From an uncultured Phycisphaerales bacterium (GTDB lineage: Bacteria; Planctomycetota; Phycisphaerae; Phycisphaerales; SM1A02), in the NCBI GenBank assembly GCA_946886375.1, contig CAMPIL010000100.1:1-10330 (forward strand): a DNA stretch of 10,330 nt, given 5' to 3'. Made by a program: the position numbers and the translations under genes. Positions 1-6,328 of the stretch are shown here, piece after piece; within the stretch, counting starts at the first letter, position 1; each line of letters starts with the position of its first letter. The notes under the pieces were generated by a model, which was given only the letters and a program-made list of their open reading frames with translations, was not told where the DNA came from and made no database searches.

Positions 1-948
1 CCGGCGCAGAGCGCGCCCAGCCCGGCAGCGACGCTTGAGCGCGAGCAACTGCCCCCGCCGATGCCGGAGCCTTCGCCCCAGCAGCCCATCGAGCAACTGG
101 GCGACACCGATCTGGTTGAGGCCATCACGAGCGGCCCCAATCGACTGCGCGATGTTGCGATTCGCTTGATTATTCAGCAGACAGGTTGGACCGACATTGC
201 GATCATCGATTCGGCTGATGAGCCGCGCGATTCGAAATCGCAGGATGCTTCGACTGTCGAATTGATTTTCAACAATCGCGCGCTGGGCTGGCTGCGATCC
301 GCGCTGGCCGGGCCTGATGAACTGCAACCGTGGGCGGAATGGCTGACCCGCTGGATGCACCTGGATCGCGAATTCCACGATCACCGCGCCAAATCGACGC
401 TGGACGATCTGACCGGCGCGGGCAATCGCCGGTTCTTCAATGCATTTCTCCAGGAAGCCATCGAACGGGCCGCGAAGGACCGTCGACCGGTGACGCTCAT
501 GGTGCTCGATTTCGACAACTTCAAGTTGTACAACGATCAGTTCGGCCACGAGGCGGGTGATGAGATTCTGCTTGAGTCGGTGAAACTGATGCAGTCGGTG
601 ATTCGCCAGGGCGATCGCGTCTGCCGCATCGGCGGCGACGAGTTCGCGGTCATCTTCGCCGACCCCGAAGCCCCCCGCGCGCCGGGCTCGCGGCATCCCG
701 ACACGATCGAAACCATCGCCAAGCGATTTCAGGATCAAATCTGCAAGTTGAAGTTTCCCAAACTGGGCTCGGACGCGCCGGGCACGGTGAGCATTTCCGC
801 GGGGCTGGCGACTTATCCCTGGGACGGCCTCACGCCCGAGGCGCTGCTTCGCCGCGCCGATCAACTCGCGCTGGAATCCAAGCGCAAGGGCAAGAACATC
901 ATCACCTTCGGCCGCGGCGCACAGCAGGCGTGCAAGCAGCACGGGTGA
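1..948 (+). CDS. GGDEF-domain diguanylate cyclase, 5' end outside window
   Basis: Predicted to make the second messenger c-di-GMP from two GTP. Residues here are numbered from the ATG at position 61. The catalytic GGDEF motif is intact at residues 191-195. Metal- and substrate-binding acidic residues lie in 'LDFDNFK' (D150, D152). An RxxD inhibitory I-site (R182-D185) sits exactly five residues before GGDEF, so product feedback inhibition is expected. The domain opens with the typical 'DDLTGAGNRRFF' near residue 115. Residues 1-105 are not a family I can name; they may be a diverged sensory (GAF-like) fold. The frame stays open from 61 back to base 1, giving a Pro/Ala-rich linker, and there is no ribosome binding site before the ATG at 61. 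The true start therefore probably lies outside the window, along with any sensor or membrane part. The gene is convergent with the esterase. Confidence 0.9.
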   Translation, partial: PAQSAPSPAATLEREQLPPPMPEPSPQQPIEQLGDTDLVEAITSGPNRLRDVAIRLIIQQTGWTDIAIIDSADEPRDSKSQDASTVELIFNNRALGWLRSALAGPDELQPWAEWLTRWMHLDREFHDHRAKSTLDDLTGAGNRRFFNAFLQEAIERAAKDRRPVTLMVLDFDNFKLYNDQFGHEAGDEILLESVKLMQSVIRQGDRVCRIGGDEFAVIFADPEAPRAPGSRHPDTIETIAKRFQDQICKLKFPKLGSDAPGTVSISAGLATYPWDGLTPEALLRRADQLALESKRKGKNIITFGRGAQQACKQHG

Positions 949-1014
949 GCCGGGCGTGCAAAGCTCACGCAGCGCAATCCCCGTCTCCTGATCCCACCCC
1001 GCAAACCCTGGTCC

Positions 1015-2157
1015 CTACAACCCCCAGTGATTGATCACCGCAAGCAGATCGTGCACGTTCACCGTTCCATCGCCGGTGGCCTCGGCGGGGCAGAAGTTGG
1101 GCGCCTGCGCACACGGCCCCCAGTTGTTCACCACCGCGAGCAAATCCTGCACGTTGATTGAGCCGTCGCTGTTCACATCGCCCGGTTCGTGCCGCAACTC
1201 GTGCATGAAGAACGCGACAGTGTCAGTGATGATCGAGACCGGAAATCCGCCGTGGCCCGCGCCGACAACTGGCGTGTAGTCGTACGGCACGCCGACAGCC
1301 TGCAGCGCGTTCGCCATGCGCGTGCTCTGGTTCTGCGGCACCACGTTGTCCGCCGTGCCGTGCGCGATCGTGAACGGCGGGTCATTCGCATCCACCCACG
1401 TGATTGGATTGGCCTGTGTAATCAGCGTCATGAACGCGGGGTACGGCGGGTTGGGATTGCTCTGATTGGCCCGCAAGACGCCGATGCCCTGGCTCGGTTG
1501 ATCGAAGCCGATCAAATGCGATTCCGGCGATCCGGGCGAATCGTGATCGAACGCGCTGCCCGGCGGCGTAGTGACGTCCAATTGCATGTTGAGGAGATCA
1601 GTCGGGCCGAAATGATCTGCGACGGCTTGGATCGCGCTGGAGAAGGCAAGATTTCCGCCGATGTTGCCTTCGATTGCCGCGACCCCGCCGGAGGTTCCCG
1701 CAAGTGCGGCAAGGTGCCCGCCCGCCGAGCCGCCCCACGCGCCGAATCGCGCGGGATCAAGGTGGTACGTGCCCGCATTGGCGCGCAGCCAGCGGATCGC
1801 GCCTTTCACATCATGAATCTGCGCGGGAAACGTCACAGCATTCGCGCCGTACTGCCCGGCCTGGCTGGTCAGGCGGTAGTCAAGACTCGCCACCGCAAAG
1901 CCGTGCTGCATGAGCAGGCCCGCGTTGCCTGCGGGAAACTTGCTGCCGCCGGACCATCCTCCACCGTGAATCCAGATCACAACGGGATAGGGCTGCGGCG
2001 CGGCGTTGGGAATGTACAGGTCCAAACGCAGCGGCGTGCCGCCGAGCGTGGCGTACACGAGGTCGGAATGTGTTGGTTGAATCTGCGCGCGGGCGTGATT
2101 GACATTGCATGCCAAGGCCAGGGCAACACCGATCGCGAGGATTGAGTTCAGCCGCAT
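1015..2157 (-). CDS. Secreted alpha/beta-hydrolase (esterase/lipase) with C-terminal dockerin-like repeats
   Basis: A 380-residue carboxylesterase of the BD-FAE/Abhydrolase_3 type, expected to hydrolyse esters outside the cytoplasm. Residues 1-24 form a signal peptide with a likely cut after ARA (before Q25). The oxyanion-hole motif HGGGW is at 64-68. The nucleophile elbow GGSAGGH places the catalytic Ser at 144. The probable acid is D270 in HGTAD, and the base is H302 in GAGHGG. After residue 325 come two EF-hand/dockerin-like motifs, GDVNSDGSINVQDLL (326-340) and GDGTVNVHDLL (362-372), each ending near 'NxWG' and separated by a linker with two Cys. The start was chosen at ATG 2157 because a near-perfect Shine-Dalgarno, GGAGGTGATC, lies immediately upstream. 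A GTG at 2163 is also open but would overlap that site. The natural substrate cannot be told; a plant polymer or xenobiotic ester are both possible. Confidence 0.9.
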   Translation of the reverse strand: MRLNSILAIGVALALACNVNHARAQIQPTHSDLVYATLGGTPLRLDLYIPNAAPQPYPVVIWIHGGGWSGGSKFPAGNAGLLMQHGFAVASLDYRLTSQAGQYGANAVTFPAQIHDVKGAIRWLRANAGTYHLDPARFGAWGGSAGGHLAALAGTSGGVAAIEGNIGGNLAFSSAIQAVADHFGPTDLLNMQLDVTTPPGSAFDHDSPGSPESHLIGFDQPSQGIGVLRANQSNPNPPYPAFMTLITQANPITWVDANDPPFTIAHGTADNVVPQNQSTRMANALQAVGVPYDYTPVVGAGHGGFPVSIITDTVAFFMHELRHEPGDVNSDGSINVQDLLAVVNNWGPCAQAPNFCPAEATGDGTVNVHDLLAVINHWGL

Positions 2158-2172
2158 GATCACCTCCGTTGT
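2151..2172 (-). promoter_or_regulatory. Strong Shine-Dalgarno deciding the esterase start
   Basis: On the minus strand the sequence reads AACGGAGGTGATC then ATG. The GGAGGTGAT core is complementary to the 3' end of 16S rRNA, with five bases between GGAGG and the ATG. It supports ATG 2157 over GTG 2163 and suggests efficient translation. It is the strongest ribosome binding site in the window. Confidence 0.75.
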
Positions 2173-2223
2173 GCAGGTTGTAGGATAAACCCCGCCCTGC
2201 CATCCCCATAACGGAAATGTTCA

Positions 2224-2245
2224 CCGGGTGCGGCGCGTGCACCGG
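2224..2245 (-). other. Imperfect hairpin between the small ORF and the esterase
   Basis: CCGG(g)TGC and GCACCGG form a seven-pair stem with one bulged base and a seven-base loop, about 20 bases after the stop of the small minus-strand ORF. No T-run follows on the minus strand, so it is at best a weak terminator or a structured element in the esterase leader. No clear promoter is visible in the rest of the 2158-2266 gap. Confidence 0.25.
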
Positions 2246-2266
2246 CGGTGGTCGATGAATCTACAA

Positions 2267-2554
2267 TCACTCACATTCGGATGGGTTCTTTTCGCATACC
2301 GCATGGATGCATGCGTCAATGCAGCGCTGCCACTCCTCGCCTTCAAGTCCAGCGCAGACGTCGTTGAAGCAGTCAGAGATTGATTCGGGCATGAACGCGC
2401 CGCCAGAGGCGCATGGTCCCCAATTCAGAATGATGGCGAGAAGGTCTCGCCCATTCACCACGTCATCTCCATCAACGCCGCTTTGCTCGTTGGAGACATC
2501 TTCCGGGCAGATAAAAACCGTAAACTGGTCCTGAGAGCAGAGATCTTCGGACAC
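2267..2554 (-). CDS. Small Cys-rich protein with one dockerin-like motif, possibly a truncated gene remnant
   Basis: A 95-codon reading frame starting at a GTG with no good ribosome binding site. Residues 26-48 hold a dockerin-like half motif, 'GVDGDDVVNGRDLLAIILNWGPC', in the same style as the tail of the neighbouring esterase. The rest is acidic and rich in Cys (62, 67, 78, 82, 87, 94). Upstream the frame stays open only about ten codons, to a TGA, and offers no ATG, signal peptide or enzyme domain. Such motifs normally sit at the C-terminus of longer exported proteins, so this looks like the 3' end of a lost or rearranged gene. A genuine small protein cannot be excluded. Function unknown. 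Confidence 0.4.
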   Translation of the reverse strand: MSEDLCSQDQFTVFICPEDVSNEQSGVDGDDVVNGRDLLAIILNWGPCASGGAFMPESISDCFNDVCAGLEGEEWQRCIDACIHAVCEKNPSECE

Positions 2555-2732
2555 CCGGCATTGTCCACAAGCATTTATTAATCACTCAGTTTCAGGCGCG
2601 GAACGGGCGCTGTCGATTTCACGGTGGGAAGATTGAACGGCGCAAACCATTGTGATTGAGGCATCCTGTGCGGCTGATCGCTTCATCGCGACGGAATTGC
2701 ATTTTTCGGAAACTGCTGGAGATTCGGGGTCG
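2555..2732. other. Intergenic stretch without recognised gene
   Basis: Between the small ORF and the terminator of the B12-fold gene no supported reading frame, RNA gene or repeat was found. It contains a short AT-rich patch near 2568-2582 (minus strand TTAATAAATGC) that might belong to a promoter for the small ORF. No convincing -35 element accompanies it. Confidence 0.4.
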
Positions 2733-2769
2733 CCAAAAACACGCAAGGCCCGCGTCAACGGGCCTTGCG
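2733..2769 (-). terminator. Rho-independent terminator of the B12-fold protein gene
   Basis: A perfect 11-bp inverted repeat, CGCAAGGCCCG (2742-2752) and CGGGCCTTGCG (2759-2769), closes a six-base loop. On the minus strand it is followed by GTGTTTTTGG, giving a run of five T. It lies about 60 bases after the stop at 2828, as expected for an intrinsic terminator of that gene. It also isolates that gene from the small ORF and esterase further along. Confidence 0.85.
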
Positions 2770-2827
2770 CTGCTGCTTGGTTGAATGGGCCAGTCGATTC
2801 GGACCGGCCGGAATCTCTCTGAATCTC

Positions 2828-3541
2828 TCACGCGGCTTCGGCGCTGCGAACCTTGCGGGTGCGGCCAACGGTTCGCTGCTCGGCGGTGGCGCGGCGGGCC
2901 GACTGAGTGGCCAGACGCTCGATCAACTCCTCGGGATCGGCCGCCCAGAGGTCTGCGCCGATTTCCTCGGCCAGACCCGGAGCACGGTTGAACACGCCGC
3001 CGCCGACCACGATCTGCATGTTGGGGCAGGCGTTCACGCCGCGGATCGTGTCAATGAGTTGGCGAATGTTCGGCGCATCGGATGGGGCCGAGGCGAACAT
3101 CAGCAGCACATCCGGACGCTGTTCGCCGACCTCAGCAAGAATCTCGTCGTTGGCGATGCCACCGCCGGCGAAATGAACGTGGAAGCCGTCGGCTTCGATC
3201 AGGTCTGCCACGAGTTGCCCGGCGAGTTCATCGGCTTCGCCGGGACCGCTGAACATGATGATCTTCTTGTTGCGGCGGGGTTTCTGTCGGTAATGGGCCT
3301 GGGCTTGATCGACCATGCCGCGCAGCAGCCGCGTGGCGTAATGGTGCGCCAGCGAGGTCAGTTGGTCGCTGCGGTAGAGGCTGTTGATCATCTCCAGCAC
3401 AGGCCAGAAAACCTGGTGCGTGAGGTCTTCAGCCGTGCAGCCGGTTTCGGTGACGGCTTCCTGTATGACCTGGCGGCTTTGCGCGCGGTCGCCGCAGATC
3501 AGCGCCTGGAACAGGCGTTCCACAATGAGTTCAGCATTCAC
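2828..3541 (-). CDS. B12-binding-fold protein (helical cap plus B12-binding domain) lacking the ligand histidine
   Basis: A 237-residue protein in two parts. Residues 1-80 form a helical region like the B12-binding-2/CarH cap. Residues 92-210 form a Rossmann-like B12-binding domain ending in 'VVGGGVFNRAPGLAEEIGADLWAAD'-type sequence. In CarH-like photoreceptors the cap carries W-x9-E-H; here the equivalent reads Y56-x9-H66-H67. The usual DxHxxG (CarH style PGExHxLG) is replaced by PGEADELAG (100-108), with no His, so lower-ligand binding by histidine is not supported. There is no DNA-binding domain. A signalling or vestigial role is possible. GTG 3541 was chosen because TTGGAG lies seven bases upstream and the domain begins just after it. 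A GTG at 3610 would add 23 unpatterned residues and has GGAGG only 15 bases away. A terminator follows the gene. Confidence 0.75.
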   Translation of the reverse strand: MNAELIVERLFQALICGDRAQSRQVIQEAVTETGCTAEDLTHQVFWPVLEMINSLYRSDQLTSLAHHYATRLLRGMVDQAQAHYRQKPRRNKKIIMFSGPGEADELAGQLVADLIEADGFHVHFAGGGIANDEILAEVGEQRPDVLLMFASAPSDAPNIRQLIDTIRGVNACPNMQIVVGGGVFNRAPGLAEEIGADLWAADPEELIERLATQSARRATAEQRTVGRTRKVRSAEAA

Positions 3542-3693
3542 GTGAATACTCCAATGAAAGTCGAGTGAGGCCTGGCCGCGCTCCACGGTCAGGCGAACAG
3601 TTGATTCCACGCTGGAGAGTCGGATCCTCCGGCTCGACGAGGTCCTGATTCATCGTGCGACAGGCTCGTTGGGCTGTCGGATTGGTGAATTCT

Positions 3694-3721
3694 CAAATAT
3701 GGCCCGGCTATCGGACGTCAA
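3694..3721 (-). promoter_or_regulatory. Possible promoter for the B12-fold protein gene
   Basis: On the minus strand TTGACG (3716-3721) is followed after 16 bases by TATTTG (3694-3699). The -35 box matches sigma-70 consensus at five of six bases; the -10 is weak. It would start a transcript near 3687, just before a small hairpin CGACAG/CTGTCG (3658-3679). Planctomycete promoters are poorly known, so this is tentative. Confidence 0.3.
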
Positions 3722-3792
3722 TGCGCAAATCGTGCGCACAAAATCGCCGATGTTGTGACGTGCGGAACCGCAGAATCCACCCGAATGCAATC

Positions 3793-3843
3793 AAAATGGT
3801 GCGATAACTCATGCACGACGGACTTGCGCGGGGCAAATCCGTC
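3793..3843 (-). terminator. Hairpin at the end of the HMG-CoA lyase gene, candidate terminator
   Basis: On the minus strand GACGGATTTGC and GCAAGTCCGTC (3817-3843) form an 11-bp stem with one G-T wobble and a five-base loop. The stem begins inside the stop codon of the lyase gene. There is no T-run directly after it. A short CATTTTGATT follows some 20 bases later, after a weak GTGC/GCAC stem. It could terminate transcription or protect the 3' end of the mRNA. Confidence 0.45.
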
Positions 3844-4747
3844 AGCCGCGCCAACCATCAGCCTTGAACAGGCGCCCGGGAAGCGTGCGGTCCATGGCTG
3901 CGGAAATGTGCCGGCCGGCTTCGAACATCCGCTGCAGATCAACCCCGGTGTGAAAACCCATCTTATTGAGGGTGTACACAAGTTCTTCAGTGGCGATGTT
4001 GCCCATCGCGCCGGGAGCGTATGGACACCCGCCGATCCCGCCGCAGGAGGAGTCGAAACTCGTGACGCCGATTTCGACGGCCCGACAAGCGCAGGCCAGC
4101 GCGGTGCCGCGCGTGTCGTGCAGGTGCAGCGTGGTTTGCGATGGCGCGAGTAAACCATCGATCGCTTCGTACAGCACATCGATGTCAGTGGGAACCGCCA
4201 CGCCGATGGTGTCGCCCAGGTCGATTTCATCTGCGCCAAGATCGAGGAGTTTCGCCGCGAGATCGCGCACCTTTTTTGGATCAATCGGCCCTTCATACGG
4301 GCATGCGACGGCACAACTGATGTACGCCCGCACCGGCAGACTGGCCGTGACTTTGGCGCGTGCGATCACGGGCTTGAACCGCTCCAGCGACTCGGCGATG
4401 GATGCGTTGGTGTTCTTGCGGCTGAAGGTTTCACTTGCGGCGGTGAACACGGCAATTTTGTCCACGCGCGCTTCCAGCGCGGCATCGAGCCCTTTTTCAT
4501 TGGGAACCAGAGCCGAATAAGTCACGCCCTTGCGGCGATCGATGCGGCGGAGCACTTCGGCCGCATCGCCCAGTTGGGGAATCCACTTGGCGCTGACGAA
4601 ACTGGAGACTTCAATCTCCGCCACGCCCGTGGATGAGAGCAGGTTCACGAACGCAACCTTGGCGTCGGTGGAGACGGCGATCGCCTCGTTCTGCAGCCCA
4701 TCGCGCGGGCCGACTTCAGTGATTCGGATGCTCCGCTGCGGCGGCAT
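3842..4747 (-). CDS. mvaB: Hydroxymethylglutaryl-CoA lyase
   Basis: Splits 3-hydroxy-3-methylglutaryl-CoA into acetyl-CoA and acetoacetate, the last step of leucine degradation. It is a cytosolic TIM-barrel enzyme of the HMGL-like family. The 301-residue length is typical of bacterial forms. The N-terminal 'GPRDGLQNE' supplies the catalytic Arg15 and metal ligand Asp16. 'SFVSAKWIPQLGD' (49-61) is a family hallmark. HLH (208-210) gives two metal-binding His. The active-site loop GGCPYAPGAMGN supplies Cys241 and metal ligand Asn250. These correspond at a constant offset to human R41, D42, H233, H235, C266 and N275, so the enzyme should be active. ATG 4747 has AGGA seven bases upstream. No other leucine-pathway gene is adjacent. 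Homologous aldolases such as isopropylmalate synthases lack this exact GGCPYA signature. Confidence 0.93.
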   Translation of the reverse strand: MPPQRSIRITEVGPRDGLQNEAIAVSTDAKVAFVNLLSSTGVAEIEVSSFVSAKWIPQLGDAAEVLRRIDRRKGVTYSALVPNEKGLDAALEARVDKIAVFTAASETFSRKNTNASIAESLERFKPVIARAKVTASLPVRAYISCAVACPYEGPIDPKKVRDLAAKLLDLGADEIDLGDTIGVAVPTDIDVLYEAIDGLLAPSQTTLHLHDTRGTALACACRAVEIGVTSFDSSCGGIGGCPYAPGAMGNIATEELVYTLNKMGFHTGVDLQRMFEAGRHISAAMDRTLPGRLFKADGWRG

Positions 4748-4772
4748 GTGCGAATCCTAGCAGGCGGCCCAC

Positions 4773-4810
4773 GGAAGTCCGAATGCGCGAGTCTTGCATC
4801 TGGAAGTCCG
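4773..4810. repeat. Two copies of a short palindrome-like GGAAGTCCG upstream of HMG-CoA lyase
   Basis: GGAAGTCCG occurs at 4773-4781 and 4802-4810, 29 bases apart, roughly three helical turns. The first copy, extended to CGGAAGTCCG, is an inverted repeat with a two-base centre; the second has TGGA instead of CGGA. They lie 26-63 bases before the lyase start codon. They could be operator half-sites, but this rests on two short copies only. Confidence 0.25.
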
Positions 4811-4907
4811 TTTGCCGCGATTTGCAGACAACGGTTTTTAGCCCAAACCCGAAATATGCGGACGCCGGCACAATGTGTAAGTGACGTGCAGCGGTCGCGT
4901 TGCTTCT

Positions 4908-4934
4908 CGGCGGCGCGTTACCGTCCTGCCGCCG
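4908..4934 (-). terminator. GC-rich hairpin after the phospholipase D gene
   Basis: CGGCGGC (4908-4914) and GCCGCCG (4928-4934) form a seven-bp all-GC stem with a 13-base loop, 23 bases past the stop of the minus-strand PLD gene. No T-run follows, so intrinsic termination is doubtful. Its placement at the end of the four-gene cluster is suggestive. The rest of the 4748-4957 gap holds no gene. Confidence 0.35.
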
Positions 4935-4957
4935 CAAGACTGAGAGACGCAACCCGC

Positions 4958-6283
4958 TTACAACCGCATCACCTGATACGCGACCCAGTGAAGCACTCGC
5001 CGCCACCAGCGCCGCTTCTGCCAGGTATCCATCGTCATCTCGCGCGCCTGGTCCAGGTTCTTGAGGAAGTGGTCCTGCAACTCGCCTGCAATCGTCGGAT
5101 CGACCATCGCGACGTTGACCTCGAGATTGCGCTGATCGGACCACGTGTCCAGGTTGAACGAACCCACCGTGCAGTACACGCCATCAATTGTAATTGTCTT
5201 GGCGTGCAGCGTGGTGTCGAACAATTCAAAGACGCGCACGCCATGCCGCAGCAGGCTGCCGTACACGTGCTGCGCGGCCAGGTGCACCATGGGCACATCG
5301 CACAGGCCTGCGGTCAAAATGCGCACATCAACGTTGCGTTCACGAGCCTTCTTGATGGCGCGAACCAGGCGCAGCGGAGGGACGAAGTACGGCGTGGTGA
5401 TGAAGCAGTGCGTGACGGCGTTGCGAATGGTCAGGCGCAAGGCGCGTTGGATCGCCCGGCGGCCGTGTGCGCCGCGCGAGGCCTGAACCTGCACGAACGT
5501 CCCCCCCGTTTCCGCCGTGCGCGCCGGCACGCGGAGGCGGTTGTCGGTCGCCATTCGCCACGATGACGTGAACACCGCCGCCAGGTCGCGCACGCAGGGG
5601 CCTTCCATGCGCAGGTGGCAGTCGAGAAACCGGCTGTTGCCCAGTTCCGCGCCTGCGTAGTCTTCGGAAATGTTCATCCCGCCACAGAACCCCACGCGGT
5701 TGTCCACCACGATGATCTTGCGGTGATCGCGCCGGAACAGCGCCCGCGACCAGCGCCACGGCCAATATCGGATGGGCTTGAAGATTTCGATGTGCGCTCC
5801 CGCATCGCGCAGCGGACGCAACAGCGCTTCGGTCAGATTCGGCGAACCGACGGCATCGACCATGAACCGGACCTCGCAGCCGCGCTGGGCCGCCTGCGTC
5901 AATTCGAAGAGCGTGCGCCGGCCGACGCTGTCTGGCTCGAAGATGTACATCTCAAACCACACGCGGCGGCGCGCGGCAGCAATCGCCTGCCAGATGCCTT
6001 TCATCGCCGCATCGCCGTCGCAATACACCGTGACGCTGTTGCCCACCGAGACTCCGCCCAGGCGCAGCGCCTTGAGCATGATGCGCTCCCAGTGCCGCTC
6101 GAACCCCGGCGGCGGGCGGCGGGTGATGCGCGACTGGCGTTCGCGCCCCGCCCTTCGCACGCGCGCCACGGCCTGACGCACCGCCAGCCGCATCCGCCGC
6201 ACGGCCAACACGCGGGCACGCTCGATCGATTCACGCACGCTCTGCTTGCGCAGCCTGCGGGCGGTGGTTCCGGGACCGCTCAT
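4958..6283 (-). CDS. Phospholipase D-family cardiolipin synthase, ClsB-like
   Basis: Likely joins two phospholipids to form cardiolipin, or exchanges phospholipid head groups, at the inner membrane. Two complete HKD motifs are present: H187-R-K189-x4-D194, followed by 'GFCGGMNISEDY', and H360-A-K362-x4-D367, followed by 'GSFNLDTWS'. 'EMYIFEPD' at 111-118 is also typical. There are no N-terminal transmembrane helices as in ClsA; the short basic-aromatic tail 'WWRRVLHWVAYQVMRL' resembles ClsB-type proteins. The first 68 residues are very rich in Arg and outside the conserved domain. ATG 6283 lacks a ribosome binding site, whereas ATG 6079 (Met69) has GGGAG six bases upstream, so the protein may really be about 373 residues. 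It follows the YgfZ-like gene after 45 bases. Another PLD-family transferase is the alternative. Confidence 0.85.
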   Translation of the reverse strand: MSGPGTTARRLRKQSVRESIERARVLAVRRMRLAVRQAVARVRRAGRERQSRITRRPPPGFERHWERIMLKALRLGGVSVGNSVTVYCDGDAAMKGIWQAIAAARRRVWFEMYIFEPDSVGRRTLFELTQAAQRGCEVRFMVDAVGSPNLTEALLRPLRDAGAHIEIFKPIRYWPWRWSRALFRRDHRKIIVVDNRVGFCGGMNISEDYAGAELGNSRFLDCHLRMEGPCVRDLAAVFTSSWRMATDNRLRVPARTAETGGTFVQVQASRGAHGRRAIQRALRLTIRNAVTHCFITTPYFVPPLRLVRAIKKARERNVDVRILTAGLCDVPMVHLAAQHVYGSLLRHGVRVFELFDTTLHAKTITIDGVYCTVGSFNLDTWSDQRNLEVNVAMVDPTIAGELQDHFLKNLDQAREMTMDTWQKRRWWRRVLHWVAYQVMRL

Positions 6284-6328
6284 ATGGGTGAATCGTATGC
6301 CGCAGCGTGCGAGAGTTTTCGTGCGCGC

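Noticed and set aside
954..970. GCGTG/CACGC inverted repeat between the convergent cyclase and esterase genes as a terminator
   Set aside because: Only five base pairs, a seven-base loop and no T-run on either strand.
1189..2145. Long open frame (318 codons) on the plus strand, antisense to the esterase
   Set aside because: It mirrors the coding phase of a high-GC gene, is full of Arg and Ala without domain signals, and the opposite strand has a complete catalytic triad and signal peptide.
2765..3568. Long open frame (267 codons) on the plus strand, antisense to the B12-fold gene
   Set aside because: Overlaps the terminator hairpin and shows no family pattern, whereas the minus strand has a recognisable two-domain protein and good gene-end signals.
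3611..3693. Cobalamin riboswitch before the B12-fold gene
   Set aside because: The available leader is too short and lacks the conserved B12-box-like sequence; only a six-bp hairpin is visible.
3718..4314. 198-codon minus-strand frame overlapping HMG-CoA lyase
   Set aside because: It is an out-of-frame shadow of the lyase with no start signal or recognisable sequence.
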